DNA of 64,000 bases from Neobacillus muris (GCF_943193175.1 NZ_CALPDF010000007.1:1-64000); one strand, 5' to 3'. Numbered from the stretch's first letter, positions 1-9,454 are shown. The notes: a model not told the origin generated them from the letters alone. A program made the numbers and translations.

Positions 1-6
1 ACTCTC

Positions 7-531
7 TTCCGACAGTTGACACCTCACTTCCGACAGTTGGATCACCCTTTCCGACAGTTGGACCCGCTTCCGACAGTGGCGGCCTGCTTTCCGACAGTTG
101 ACAACTCGCTTTCGACAGTTGACACCTCACTTCCGACAGTCGGATCACCCTTTCCGACAGTTGGACCCGCTTCCGACAGTGACGGCCTGCTTTCCGACAG
201 TTGACAACTCTCTTCCGACAGTTGACACCTCACTTCCGACAGTTGGATCACCCTTTCCGACAGTTGGACCCGCTTCCGACAGTTGACAACTCGCTTTCGA
301 CAGTTGACACCTCACTTCCGACAGTTGGATCACCCTTTCCGACAGTTGGACTCGCTTCCGACAGTTGGATCACCCTTTCCGACAGTTGGACCCGCTTCCG
401 ACAGTAGCGGCCTGCTTTCCGACAGTTGACAACTCGCTTTCGACAGTTGACACCTCACTTCCGACAGTTGGATCACCCTTTCCGACAGTTGGATCACCCT
501 TTCCGACAGTTGACACCTTTCTTCCGACAGT
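7..531. repeat. Array of 26 copies of a ~21-bp element, core TTCCGACAGT
   Basis: Twenty-six cores of TTCCGACAGT (three read TTTCGACAGT) start at 7, 28, 49, 68, 89, 110 and so on to 522. Of the 25 intervals, 20 are exactly 21 bp and five are 19 bp; the short unit always ends in ggac(c/t)cgc. Five units form a 103-bp higher-order repeat, with starts at 7, 110, 213 and 316. The array probably continues to the left of the window. It lies just downstream of the ECF sigma gene. The open frames it contains on both strands arise because 21 is a multiple of three and have no ribosome binding site. Function unknown. Confidence 0.95.
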
Positions 532-550
532 AATCCGTTCACCGAGATTC

Positions 551-1066
551 CTATGCACTTACCTGTTTTAGAAACAGCTGCTTTAATTGCTGTCTTGCCC
601 GATAGATTCTTGTTTTGACGGTACTTGGTTTAATATCAAGGGCGCGGGCAATCTCATGCTCCTTTAAACCGCGGCCGATCTTGAGCCATAAAACATCCTG
701 ATACTCATGATTCAGCTTTTGGATGGCAACATTAACTTGTTCGGCCATCAGCCCTGTTTCGACCTCCTCCTCTACATTGTGCTTCATTTCATTCCCTAAG
801 CTTTCGAGCATCGCCTTCTCCATGAGGATTCCCTTCTTCTTCCGTTCCACCCGGACAAAGTCAATGGCCGTTCTCGTGGCAATTACAGACAGCCATGCCC
901 CGACTTTCGTTTGATCCTCAATCGTATCTGCCTTCCTCAGGGCCTTAATGAACGTTTCTTGAACAACATCCTCAGCCAAGTAGCGATCTCGTGTAATTGA
1001 GTAGCATATATGAAACATCCGTTTATAATACAGACTGTATAGTTCAGAAAAATCAATACCAGACAT
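551..1066 (-). CDS. ECF-type RNA polymerase sigma factor
   Basis: A 171-residue sigma-70 family protein with the usual ECF size. Region 2 covers roughly residues 8-75 (YYKRMFHICYSITRDR, then AEDVVQETFIKALRK, the core-binding and -10 helices). Region 4 covers roughly 110-165, with the helix-turn-helix around EHEIARALDIKPSTVKTRI. The ATG is preceded by GAGGGG at good spacing. It follows the sensor kinase by 48 bp in the same direction, so it is probably cotranscribed with the two-component genes. No anti-sigma gene is visible: the downstream DNA is the repeat array. This suggests control by the two-component system or by an anti-sigma encoded elsewhere. Target promoters are unknown. Confidence 0.88.
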   Translation of the reverse strand: MSGIDFSELYSLYYKRMFHICYSITRDRYLAEDVVQETFIKALRKADTIEDQTKVGAWLSVIATRTAIDFVRVERKKKGILMEKAMLESLGNEMKHNVEEEVETGLMAEQVNVAIQKLNHEYQDVLWLKIGRGLKEHEIARALDIKPSTVKTRIYRARQQLKQLFLKQVSA

Positions 1067-1114
1067 ATGTTTACCCCTCCCATCTTGCCCTTTTTCTATG
1101 AACGAAGGCGGTGC

Positions 1115-3358
1115 CTAATCCTCAAGCTTTAATAAGATGCTTACTTTAAACAAATCCCCATCCGTCTCAATTTCAAGCTGCCCTTCATGAAGATCGACGA
1201 TTGATTTAGCGATCGCAAGCCCTAAACCGGATCCTTCCGTATGACGTGAAGTATCGCCCCGTTTAAACCGTTCAAACAGCTCGTCACTGTTTTCATTCAG
1301 CTCATATTTGGAGACATTTTTAAAGGTGATTATCGCTTGTCCGTCAGCCTTCGTTATCGTCATATAAACTCTCGAATTTTCTAGTGAATATTTAAGAATA
1401 TTTCCGATCAAGTTATCAAAAACCCGCCACATCTTTTGCCCGTCTACCATTGCATAAATAGGTTTCTCCGTATTGGTGATTCGAAATTGCAAGCTTGATT
1501 CATTAATAATATCGTCGTATTCCCCAAGCGCCTGCTGCAATAGCTGGACAAGATCGACTTTGTCCTTAGTCAATTTCATATTGCCGCTTGCCATTTTGGA
1601 GACCTCGAATAAATCATCAATCAGCACCTTTAACCGTTTTGATTTTCGGTCAATAATATCCAGGTAGGCAGCCTTGTCCACGTTAGATACATCATTGTTT
1701 TTCAAAAGCTCCGTATAGGTAATAATCGATGTCAACGGTGTCCTTAAATCATGGCTGACATTGGTAATCAATTCGGTTTTCAGCCGTTCACTTTTCGCCT
1801 GCTCGTTTCGGGAATGCTTGTAGCCCTGTTTTAAAATATTAATATTGCCAGCAAGCGCCGCCAGAGCCGTTTTCCCTGATACCTCTAGGTGATCGCCAAG
1901 ATTACCCGAGGCAATCTCTTTTGTTTTTTCAACAATTCGGTTAAAATAGACAATTTTCCGAACCACAGTGACAACGAGAGGAATACCGACGGCCCCCATC
2001 AGAATCAGATACATCAGAATAAAAACCGGATGGATGATGGTCATGACAGCGGCAGCTCCCAGACCATAGATCAGAATCAACACAATCAAGATCTGCACGC
2101 CTGTCGTTTGATTTAAAAAAGCCGCCTGCAAACTTTGGGATGTTTTTTTAAACCATTGATCGAGTTGCTTCCCCGCTCTATAGAAAAGACACTGTTTCCA
2201 TTCTGCTTTGAGATTTTGCCAATCCTTTATGGATGAAACAAGGTATTTCCATTGTAAATACGTATATCCCATGCAGCATGAGGCAATGATGAGGCTGCCT
2301 GCCGTCTCGATCCCATCAGTTGGAATCGTCAGTACGTTGATTGCTTGACTGCTGGCAAATAGTACCGCGGCAATGATTCCGAAACCGGTTAGAATAAAGA
2401 AGAGAACTCTTACATCAAGCGGCAGCTTATTATAATACGGGCGCCACTTTTCCACTGTAGCAGGCAAAGCTTTAGATTTTTTTAACAGTAATAAACTAGA
2501 TAGCAAAGCAATAACCCCTGATAAGGCATAAATCAACAGCAGCCGCTGAGTTTGCTTAAAGTTTTCATATTGTTCCATGAATGGGCTCGCAGCAGAAAGT
2601 GATGTAGGTATCGCAATCTGTCCCACATAGGTAGAAGCAGCTGCAGGAAGAATAGAATCCAATAATGTTTCATACCCCGGAACACTGTAATTTACCGTAT
2701 AATCCCTGCCAATGGTCATATTGGTGACATAAAGCGTGTTTTTTTGGCTTAACCGCTCTTTTTCTGAACTTTCATGGGTATTGATTACATCGCTATAGAC
2801 TTGATTGGTTTCTATATTTTTGAAATAATATTGAAACGCTTGATTATACTGATCAAATTGCGGCCTTAAGCCCTCCCGCTTTTTATAGTATTCTTCCAGC
2901 TGCTGCTCTTTTTCTTTAACAACCTTTGGCCTGACATAATCGTCGCTTTTAAAGTTATTGGTAATATCCTCTATTTTTCCGTCCCTTTCTGCCTTAAACG
3001 CATCCGCCGCATCTTGGTTGCCCGCATCCAACGCTCCCTGAATTCTTTCTTCATATTGCCCTTTTATATTATCGACTTGTTCCGGAAGAGTGCCGTACCG
3101 GTACCGGTGTTCATTGATATCTTCCTCCGTTACGGTGATCGATTTCTTTGCCTCTTCCAAAGTAAGATCGTGCAGCTCGAACAAACTTAAATAGCCTGCA
3201 AATTGATCCAGTTCAGATTGGAATTCAGGAGTATGAAAATAATCTTGATATATGTATTGGCTGCCATACATGAATGCCGCCAGGATTCCGCTTAGCCCAA
3301 AAGAAACCAGAAACGACCACACTGCAATAATGATTCTATTTTTCCATTTTGTAGCCAA
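1115..3358 (-). CDS. Membrane sensor histidine kinase with large extracellular domain
   Basis: A 747-residue kinase. A membrane segment at about residues 9-30 is followed by a charged, coiled-coil-like extracytoplasmic region to about 265. Several more membrane segments follow (about 270-295, 318-365, 420-465). The cytoplasmic part then has a HAMP-like linker, the H-box VSHDLRTPLTS near 534, an N-box (DNLIGNILKYS) and a G-box (EGSGLGLAIAKS). The gene starts at TTG, overlapping the response-regulator gene by 23 bp; the GGGGGA before it is very close, so a start at the GTG coding for residue 13 is possible. Together the genes form a two-component system. The stimulus is unknown; the large outer domain suggests an envelope signal. 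Confidence 0.9.
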   Translation of the reverse strand: MATKWKNRIIIAVWSFLVSFGLSGILAAFMYGSQYIYQDYFHTPEFQSELDQFAGYLSLFELHDLTLEEAKKSITVTEEDINEHRYRYGTLPEQVDNIKGQYEERIQGALDAGNQDAADAFKAERDGKIEDITNNFKSDDYVRPKVVKEKEQQLEEYYKKREGLRPQFDQYNQAFQYYFKNIETNQVYSDVINTHESSEKERLSQKNTLYVTNMTIGRDYTVNYSVPGYETLLDSILPAAASTYVGQIAIPTSLSAASPFMEQYENFKQTQRLLLIYALSGVIALLSSLLLLKKSKALPATVEKWRPYYNKLPLDVRVLFFILTGFGIIAAVLFASSQAINVLTIPTDGIETAGSLIIASCCMGYTYLQWKYLVSSIKDWQNLKAEWKQCLFYRAGKQLDQWFKKTSQSLQAAFLNQTTGVQILIVLILIYGLGAAAVMTIIHPVFILMYLILMGAVGIPLVVTVVRKIVYFNRIVEKTKEIASGNLGDHLEVSGKTALAALAGNINILKQGYKHSRNEQAKSERLKTELITNVSHDLRTPLTSIITYTELLKNNDVSNVDKAAYLDIIDRKSKRLKVLIDDLFEVSKMASGNMKLTKDKVDLVQLLQQALGEYDDIINESSLQFRITNTEKPIYAMVDGQKMWRVFDNLIGNILKYSLENSRVYMTITKADGQAIITFKNVSKYELNENSDELFERFKRGDTSRHTEGSGLGLAIAKSIVDLHEGQLEIETDGDLFKVSILLKLED

Positions 3359-4028
3359 TCCCCCATACCACCTTTAAAAACCTTGGATTTTTTGGATCAA
3401 TTTCAATTTTTTCACGTATCTTCCTGATATGGACAGCTACCGTATTTTCTGCATTATAGCCGGGCTCCTTCCATACCCGTTCATAAATCTCGTCGATTGA
3501 AAAGACCCTGCCGGCATTCGTCATCAACAATTCGACGATTTTGTATTCAATAGGGGTCAGTTTTACCGGATCGCCATGAACCGTTACTTCTTTCGCTGCT
3601 GGATCTAAGGTGAGACCCTTTAAATCAATGACCTTTTTGACCCCTTCAAAGGTTCCAAGCGATACATATCTTCTAAGCTGGGACTTCACCCTGGCAACCA
3701 GTTCCATCGGGTTAAACGGCTTGGTCACATAATCGTCGGCACCAACCTGCAGCCCTAAAATCTTATCGGTGTCCTCGCTTTTGGCACTTAAAATGATAAT
3801 GGGAATATTTTTTTGCTCGCGAATTTTATAGGTGGCAGCGATTCCGTCCAGCCTTGGCATCATCACATCTAAGATAATTAAATGGACAGGGTGTTCATTT
3901 AATATTTCTAACGCTTCCATTCCATCCTTAGCTTTAAGTACGGTAACACCTTCATTTTTCAAATATATTTCAATTGCATCCCGGATTTCTTTTTCATCGT
4001 CCACCACAAGCACATAATATGGATCCAT
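3336..4028 (-). CDS. OmpR/PhoB-family response regulator
   Basis: The receiver domain occupies about residues 1-120, with the acidic pocket DDE near 10-12, the phospho-acceptor aspartate in LIILDVMMP and the lysine in YVTKPF. A C-terminal winged-helix DNA-binding domain follows (LTPIEYKIVELL, then the recognition part NTVAVHIRKIREKIE). I start it at the ATG at 4028 because AGGGG lies five bases upstream; a TTG at 4046 would add six residues without a ribosome site. It is the first gene of the regulator-kinase-sigma cluster. Short direct repeats just upstream suggest autoregulation. Confidence 0.92.
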   Translation of the reverse strand: MDPYYVLVVDDEKEIRDAIEIYLKNEGVTVLKAKDGMEALEILNEHPVHLIILDVMMPRLDGIAATYKIREQKNIPIIILSAKSEDTDKILGLQVGADDYVTKPFNPMELVARVKSQLRRYVSLGTFEGVKKVIDLKGLTLDPAAKEVTVHGDPVKLTPIEYKIVELLMTNAGRVFSIDEIYERVWKEPGYNAENTVAVHIRKIREKIEIDPKNPRFLKVVWGIGYKMEK

Positions 4029-4078
4029 TCTACCCCTGCTTTCCAAATTGCTTCATAGCCTTCATAATAATGGCAAAA

Positions 4079-4119
4079 TCTTAACTTTACTTTACTATAA
4101 ATCTTAAGTTTTTCTTAAG
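4079..4119 (-). promoter_or_regulatory. Candidate response-regulator binding repeats upstream of the two-component operon
   Basis: Read on the minus strand, CTTAAGA occurs twice with an 11-bp step (the CTTAAG cores are at 4114-4119 and 4103-4108). A third related copy (GTTAAGAT) lies about two helical turns further downstream. OmpR-family regulators commonly bind direct repeats of this spacing. A TATAGT follows the second copy, with no good -35, as expected for an activated promoter. Prediction only. Confidence 0.45.
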
Positions 4120-4137
4120 AATATTTTTTATAAAAAC

Positions 4138-4171
4138 AAAAAGGACAATGCCAATGGCATCATCCTTTTTT
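4138..4171 (-). terminator. Intrinsic terminator after the dynamin-like gene
   Basis: A hairpin with arms AAAAAGGAcaATGCC and GGCATcaTCCTTTTTT and a three-base loop. It has A and T tracts on both flanks, so it can work in both directions. Confidence 0.8.
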
Positions 4172-4175
4172 GTGA

Positions 4176-6932
4176 TTAATATACAATTTGCACGCCTTTG
4201 CCTGCTACCGTCATCCATTCGAACTGGCGCAGCCTTAATTCAAACAAGGTCAATGGATCTCGGAAAATTTCCGGATTCGTATTCAATCGATTTAACATCG
4301 CTTGATTTTCTTCAATTTCCTTACTTGTTTCTTGTGCTGCCTGGGTTAGAATTGCTAATGGATTTTTTAAAAATAAGCTGACATCCCGCTCCAATGATTT
4401 TTCAAATAGCTGGAATGGCTGGAAAAACTGGCGGCATACCGATTCAATGGTTTCTGAATAGTCCTCATTTTCCACAAACCCTTTGTATTTGTTATACAAC
4501 ATGTTTTTATTATTGGAAAGAGAACCCAATAACTTTCCGGCGCTTTTCAACAAAAATTGGGAAGGGGTCCGCCGCAGCAGAATATTTTCTTTTTCAAGGC
4601 TAAAGCCGCTTGTCAATCTGTTGATATCACGGCTCCAGTCATCAAGAACGCGAAAGTCGCATTCGAGCTGCAGACGCTCTTCCCCGTAAATGCTGTTAAA
4701 TCCTTGGGCCAATTCGTTTAAATGCTCTTGGCTTTCATCAAACTTTTCCTTACAGTTAATCAGCCAATCCTGGAGCATGAGGTAATATTTTGGCATGACT
4801 TGGTTTTCTAAATAATCCTGTAATTGATTATTCATCTCTTCGTTAAGGTCCAAATGAATTTTGCTAAAGTTGCTGTCTTCCTTAATCAAAGAGCCGCAAT
4901 CTCTAAGCTTCCTTCGGACACCCGCCATTATTTCCTCCTCAATGTTCTCCTTCAGGGAATGGTATGATTTCGTTATCGCCTTTGCTTCTTGCAGAATAGA
5001 ATCATTCAGCTGGTTGACGGCTCCGGTCAGTTTGGCATACATCTCTTCATTCCAGCGGATCGTGTCAGCCAAGTGATTCTCCACATCGATTCTTTTTTGC
5101 AGAAGGGAAGCAATCGTTGTCCGAATATAATAGAGCAGCTTTGCCAAGCGTTTATCCTCTATGTTTCTCGTATTCTTGATGGTGAGAAGGAATTCCTGCA
5201 AATCCCCCAGCTGCTGATCCCGATCATATTGGGCAGAGAAAGCGAATGCTTTGGCATCTGGCAATATCGATTTGATATCAGCCTTTGTTTCTTCTAAAAT
5301 ACGGATGGCATCCTGTTCATTCGGAATCGTATCCATCTTTGTCAACAGAAAATGGACGGGTATATCGGGAGCCATTCGCTGAATTTGCTCAAGCGCTGCT
5401 CTTTCTTTTTCCGTTAATGGCGCATTGGCGTCCAGCACAAACAGGACGGTATCTGCCATTTGAAGATAGGTTAATACATCATGGCGATCAGCATGCGGAG
5501 TCCCTTTTAATCCAGGTGTGTCGATAAAAGCCAGCTCATTTTCCGCTAAAAAGCGATTAGGCAGCCGGTAGTCAATAACCGAGTGCATCGCATGGCGCAT
5601 CCGATCCATCCGCTCTTGAAAGGCTGTGAAATCTTGGAGACTATTGATTTCCTCATCGGTAATTTCTGTGATTTCCAATTCCTCGCCACTTTCGAACATC
5701 ACCACTGTTGAGGTTGGGGCATCCTGTAACGGTTCACCTAAAACCGTATTAAGAAACGCAGATTTTCCGCTGCCATTGAGCCCTGCCACCAAAATGTGCT
5801 GTGTATTAAACTCGATCAGTTGGCGGGCGATCCATTGCATCCGGCCATTTTCCCCCATGTCGTGAGCTTGTGCCCACTTAATAATGGAGGCAAACAGGTG
5901 CAGGCACTCCTCAAGTTCATCCATTTCCACTGCCGTTGCACTGATGACTTTTTCAGCCTCTTCCACAATAACCAGACTAAGGCTGGCTGGAAAAAGTTCA
6001 TTCCAGGACAGCAATGCAGCAGCAGACAATACCACATGGGCATCATCCGCCAGCCGAAGCCAGTTAGTCAGCAATTCTGGGACAATTTCTTCCAGCTGCT
6101 TGATATAATAGTCCCCGCCAATAAAATGGAAATACGTTTCTTTACAAAGCTCAGATAGTCCTGTCCACTGGTCCTCCCGATTAATGTCCAGGTTCATTAA
6201 TAAATAATTGAATTCTTTTAGCCAAGTAAAATAGTTTGCTTCATGCTTATAACTATTCCAAAACGCCGAGACAAGCTTTTCAAACTCATTCCGATCGATG
6301 TCATACAGATTTACGATTACTTGGGAAAAATAGTTAGGAGCGAACGCTTTGGTCATTCCTCGAACAAGATAGGAATGGAGAATTCCGTACCATTCCAGGG
6401 ATTGGGTCCGCTTCGCTTCATTGACAGCCAATTCAATGGCGTTTTCCCAATCCTTCTGCTCTTCAAAGAAATGACGCGCGATAGAAGTGAGATTTGGGTA
6501 ATCGGGATTGGAAACAATTGCCCGTTTGATTTCTGCCGTTGCCGCCTGGAGTTTTTCCCGGTCAATATATAACGAAAACAACTGTAATGACAGTTCCGAT
6601 TTTAATGAGGGATTATCTGTCACAATGGCGGTATACAGATCTTCTGCTGTTGATAGGAGCCCAAGCTTGCAATAAGCATCTGCCGTATTTTTTTTCGCCC
6701 ATGGCTCTAATTCATTGATGATGTTTTCCCATTTAAAAATAGCTGCTTCGTAATCCTTAGCATGAAAATAGACTTCGCCTTGCGCGTAACGCAAATTAGT
6801 TAAATCAGGCACGTCCTTTTTCGCTTCCTCTTGGAAGGCATCACCGAGCACCTCGATGGGATGCTTATCTTCAAGTTCATTTATGAACATTTTATAATAC
6901 GTTTTATCAATTAATTGCTGTTCTAATGTCAT
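4176..6932 (-). CDS. TPR and dynamin-like GTPase
   Basis: A 918-residue protein. The N-terminal ~350 residues are helical and resemble tetratricopeptide repeats (for example the stretches around residues 45-100). A GTPase domain follows: P-loop GLNGSGKS near 383-390, DTPG (G3) near 472 and TKMD (G4) near 530. The last ~300 residues are helical and rich in charge, as in dynamin stalks. The start has GGAGGG at good spacing. Bacterial dynamin-like proteins act in membrane fusion, membrane surveillance or phage defence. Bacillus DynA is a longer tandem fusion, so this TPR-fused single GTPase is a different architecture. It is monocistronic. Function unassigned beyond a likely role at membranes. 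Confidence 0.85.
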   Translation of the reverse strand: MTLEQQLIDKTYYKMFINELEDKHPIEVLGDAFQEEAKKDVPDLTNLRYAQGEVYFHAKDYEAAIFKWENIINELEPWAKKNTADAYCKLGLLSTAEDLYTAIVTDNPSLKSELSLQLFSLYIDREKLQAATAEIKRAIVSNPDYPNLTSIARHFFEEQKDWENAIELAVNEAKRTQSLEWYGILHSYLVRGMTKAFAPNYFSQVIVNLYDIDRNEFEKLVSAFWNSYKHEANYFTWLKEFNYLLMNLDINREDQWTGLSELCKETYFHFIGGDYYIKQLEEIVPELLTNWLRLADDAHVVLSAAALLSWNELFPASLSLVIVEEAEKVISATAVEMDELEECLHLFASIIKWAQAHDMGENGRMQWIARQLIEFNTQHILVAGLNGSGKSAFLNTVLGEPLQDAPTSTVVMFESGEELEITEITDEEINSLQDFTAFQERMDRMRHAMHSVIDYRLPNRFLAENELAFIDTPGLKGTPHADRHDVLTYLQMADTVLFVLDANAPLTEKERAALEQIQRMAPDIPVHFLLTKMDTIPNEQDAIRILEETKADIKSILPDAKAFAFSAQYDRDQQLGDLQEFLLTIKNTRNIEDKRLAKLLYYIRTTIASLLQKRIDVENHLADTIRWNEEMYAKLTGAVNQLNDSILQEAKAITKSYHSLKENIEEEIMAGVRRKLRDCGSLIKEDSNFSKIHLDLNEEMNNQLQDYLENQVMPKYYLMLQDWLINCKEKFDESQEHLNELAQGFNSIYGEERLQLECDFRVLDDWSRDINRLTSGFSLEKENILLRRTPSQFLLKSAGKLLGSLSNNKNMLYNKYKGFVENEDYSETIESVCRQFFQPFQLFEKSLERDVSLFLKNPLAILTQAAQETSKEIEENQAMLNRLNTNPEIFRDPLTLFELRLRQFEWMTVAGKGVQIVY

Positions 6933-7113
6933 TTCTTTCCCTCCAATTGCAACACTCTATGTCATTCATATGGAAAAGAGGCACAATTATTCCTTATACT
7001 ATTCGATGATTGTTTAGAAAATAAGTCCTATTATTACAATTTTATCAGAGGTATTTTTAAAAAACATGACAGGAGTATTTCAATTATAAGACAAACAATA
7101 GGGCTGGGTTTAT

Positions 7114-7141
7114 AAAAAAGGGAGGCCTGATTAGCCCCCAG
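7114..7141 (-). terminator. Probable terminator of the amino-acid ABC transporter operon
   Basis: On the minus strand a short imperfect GC hairpin (GGGGGC with GCCTCCC) is followed by TTTTTTAT. The stem is weak, but the position directly after the ATPase gene fits. Confidence 0.5.
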
Positions 7142-7150
7142 TTGCAAAAT

Positions 7151-7873
7151 CTATAACACTTTACTTAAGAATGCGATGGTCCGTTCCTCTTGCGGATGTT
7201 CGAATAACTCTTGAGGAACGTTTTCTTCTACAATGATCCCTCCATCCATCAACAAAACCCTGTCTCCGACTTCTCTGGCAAACCCCATTTCATGGGTAAC
7301 AACGACCATGGTCATCCCTTCCTTTGCCAGCTGTTTCATGACTTCAAGTACTTCACCGACCATTTCCGGATCAAGTGCTGAGGTCGGCTCGTCAAATAAC
7401 ATGATTTTCGGTTCCATCGCCAGCGCCCTTGCGATTGCCACCCGCTGTTTTTGACCGCCGGACAAAGAATCGGGATAGGCCTCCGCTTTATCCGCTAAAC
7501 CTACTTTAGCCAACAGCTCCATTCCTTTGGCTCTGGCTTTTTCTTCCGGTATATTCCTTACCTTCATTGGGGCAAGCATGATATTTTGAATAACTGTTTT
7601 ATGCGGAAAAAGGTTAAATTGCTGAAATACCATTCCCACTTCTGTACGGATTTTATTGATGTCGGTCTTTTTGTCGGTCACATCAACCCCCTCAATGAAC
7701 ACTTGACCATCTGTGATCGATTCCAATAAATTAATGCAGCGAAGAAAGGTCGATTTTCCCGAACCTGACGGGCCAATGACAACCACCACCTCTTGAGGCT
7801 TTATCGTCACATTGATTTTCTTGAGGACTTCATTTTTCCCAAAAGTCTTTTTCAAATTCTTTACTTCTATCAT
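7151..7873 (-). CDS. artM: Amino-acid ABC transporter, ATP-binding protein (ArtM/GlnQ type)
   Basis: A 240-residue polar-amino-acid ABC ATPase: Walker [10 protein letters not shown] near 34-42, Q-loop FQQFNLFP, signature LSGGQKQR, Walker [13 protein letters not shown] and the switch histidine in VVTHEMGFA. The start overlaps the end of the permease gene by four bases, so the two are translationally coupled. It energises uptake through the upstream permease. Gene order (binding protein, permease, ATPase) and sequence resemble the arginine/basic amino-acid ArtPQM systems of bacilli. Substrate identity is inferred from the binding protein. Confidence 0.9.
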   Translation of the reverse strand: MIEVKNLKKTFGKNEVLKKINVTIKPQEVVVVIGPSGSGKSTFLRCINLLESITDGQVFIEGVDVTDKKTDINKIRTEVGMVFQQFNLFPHKTVIQNIMLAPMKVRNIPEEKARAKGMELLAKVGLADKAEAYPDSLSGGQKQRVAIARALAMEPKIMLFDEPTSALDPEMVGEVLEVMKQLAKEGMTMVVVTHEMGFAREVGDRVLLMDGGIIVEENVPQELFEHPQEERTIAFLSKVL

Positions 7874-8526
7874 TCTGTAGCCAACCTTCTTTCAAGTCGG
7901 GATAACACTAAGCTTAACGAAAAGGTTAAAACCAGATAAATCAGGGCGGCGGTAATATAAGGCTCCCATACCCGATAATACTGTCCCTGCAGTGCTTGTC
8001 CCCAATAGATGAGCTCTTTTACAGCGATAATCGCCGCCAAGGAAGAATCCTTAATTAAAACAATAAATTCATTTCCAAGCGGCGGGATCATTCGTTTAAA
8101 GGCCTGCGGCAGGATCACAAAGCGCATCGCCTGCCTATGATTCATTCCTAAAGAACGGGCGGCCTCCATCTGGCCCTTATCAATTGATTGAATGCCTGCC
8201 CGGAAGATTTCTGCCACATAGGCCGCCGAGTTTAGCGAGAGAGCGGTGATAGCTGCTGTAATGCCATTTGTTTGTCCCAATACAAGCGGCACGAGACCAA
8301 AGTGAACCAATAGAATCTGAACCAATAAAGGGGTGCCTCGGAAAAATGTGATATAACAATTAAATGGAAGGGCTATCCACTTATTTTTAGACATTTTCCC
8401 TATCCCGATAAACAATCCAAGCACACAGCCAATTATAATACTGGCGATTGAAAGCCCGATCGTCAGCAAGGTGCCTTTTGCGAAAAAAGGTGCGTATTCA
8501 GCCAATATATCCCAACGTATATCCAT
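7870..8526 (-). CDS. artQ: Amino-acid ABC transporter permease (ArtQ/HisM type)
   Basis: A 218-residue membrane protein of the HisMQ family, with about five hydrophobic segments. The EAA loop, which contacts the ATPase, is seen as [21 protein letters not shown] around residues 122-142. Length is typical for the family. It follows the binding-protein gene after a gap that holds a strong hairpin, and it is coupled to the ATPase gene by a four-base overlap. Confidence 0.9.
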   Translation of the reverse strand: MDIRWDILAEYAPFFAKGTLLTIGLSIASIIIGCVLGLFIGIGKMSKNKWIALPFNCYITFFRGTPLLVQILLVHFGLVPLVLGQTNGITAAITALSLNSAAYVAEIFRAGIQSIDKGQMEAARSLGMNHRQAMRFVILPQAFKRMIPPLGNEFIVLIKDSSLAAIIAVKELIYWGQALQGQYYRVWEPYITAALIYLVLTFSLSLVLSRLERRLATE

Positions 8527-8586
8527 CAGAGTGTCCTCCTATTAATCTTGCGAACTATCATGGTGTTTCCATTCCTACTGTTATAT

Positions 8587-8630
8587 AAAAATTGCGTAAC
8601 TGCTTATGTGAAAAGAGTTACGCAATTTTT
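8587..8630 (-). terminator. Strong hairpin between binding-protein and permease genes
   Basis: A perfect 15-bp stem (AAAAATTGCGTAACT with AGTTACGCAATTTTT) encloses 14 bases and ends in a T run. Inside an operon, such a hairpin usually protects or partly terminates the transcript. Here it would give more binding protein than permease and ATPase. Confidence 0.85.
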
Positions 8631-8638
8631 GCTCTGAT

Positions 8639-9454
8639 TTATTGTTGTGCTTTAATTTCAGTTAAATCCGGGTCTACCTTGAACCAGTCATTATAAATTT
8701 TTGCGTATTCCCCATTTTCCATCAATGCCTTAATTGCTTTATCAAACTCTGCTTTTAGTTTGCTGGCCTTTGGAAACATAACGCCATAAAATTCTTTTTC
8801 AAAAACCGGATCCTCAATAACAACAAAGTTTTCCTTCGGGTTATTCTTTACATACTCTTCAATGACCGTATTATCGGCAACAACCGCATCGGCTCCGCCG
8901 CCTTTTAATTCCATTATGGCGAGATTATTATCTTTAAACTTTTTAATATTTTTATTTTCGGCTCCCAACAGCGCTTCAACCGCCTCTTGGCCAGTTGTGC
9001 CATTCTGGACAGCAACCACCTTATCTTTTAAGTCCTCTGCACTTTTGATTGGGCTGTCTTTTGGGATCATAATTTTATTCGTAGATAAAAAGTACGGCAC
9101 CGAAAAATCATACGTTTGTTTACGTTCATCATTAATCGTGATCGCCGAAACGGCAGCATCTGCTGTTTTTCCCTTTATTTCCACAAACAAGGGATCCCAG
9201 CCGACGTGTTCAACTTTTGCTTCATAACCAGCCTCTTTGGCCACTGCCTTGATAAAATCAATATCAAAGCCTACCACATCCCCTTTGTCCTGGTACTCAA
9301 ACGGCGCGTAGGCCGCATCGGTTACGATTCTCAACGTTTTCTTTCCGCCATCTCCGCCGCTGCCGCTGTCTCCGCTGGTCTCACTCGTGCCGCAGGCGGA
9401 GAGGAAAAACAGAAATACTGCCGCGGCCATCGCCAAGAGCTTAAATTTTTTCAT
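8639..9454 (-). CDS. artP: Extracellular amino-acid-binding lipoprotein of ABC transporter
   Basis: A 271-residue family 3 solute-binding protein. The signal peptide has lysines at residues 2-3, a hydrophobic stretch and the lipobox LSAC ending at Cys21. A Gly/Ser-rich linker follows, then the two-lobed binding fold with the family motif DAAYAPFEYQ near 47-56 and SAITINDERK near 102-111. It is close in sequence feel to the Geobacillus/Bacillus basic amino-acid binders (ArtJ, ArtP), so arginine, lysine or histidine is the likely ligand. It is the first gene of the operon and is separated from the permease by a hairpin. Confidence 0.9.
   Translation of the reverse strand: MKKFKLLAMAAAVFLFFLSACGTSETSGDSGSGGDGGKKTLRIVTDAAYAPFEYQDKGDVVGFDIDFIKAVAKEAGYEAKVEHVGWDPLFVEIKGKTADAAVSAITINDERKQTYDFSVPYFLSTNKIMIPKDSPIKSAEDLKDKVVAVQNGTTGQEAVEALLGAENKNIKKFKDNNLAIMELKGGGADAVVADNTVIEEYVKNNPKENFVVIEDPVFEKEFYGVMFPKASKLKAEFDKAIKALMENGEYAKIYNDWFKVDPDLTEIKAQQ

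Noticed and set aside
1..531. CRISPR array
   Set aside because: The linkers between cores are only ~9-11 bp and recur among themselves (ggatcaccct, gacacctcac, gacaactcgc); there are no unique spacers and no cas genes.
16..571. Protein-coding genes in the first repeat array, on either strand
   Set aside because: The open frames come from a 21-bp unit that is a multiple of three. They lack ribosome sites and encode only low-complexity repeats in several frames.
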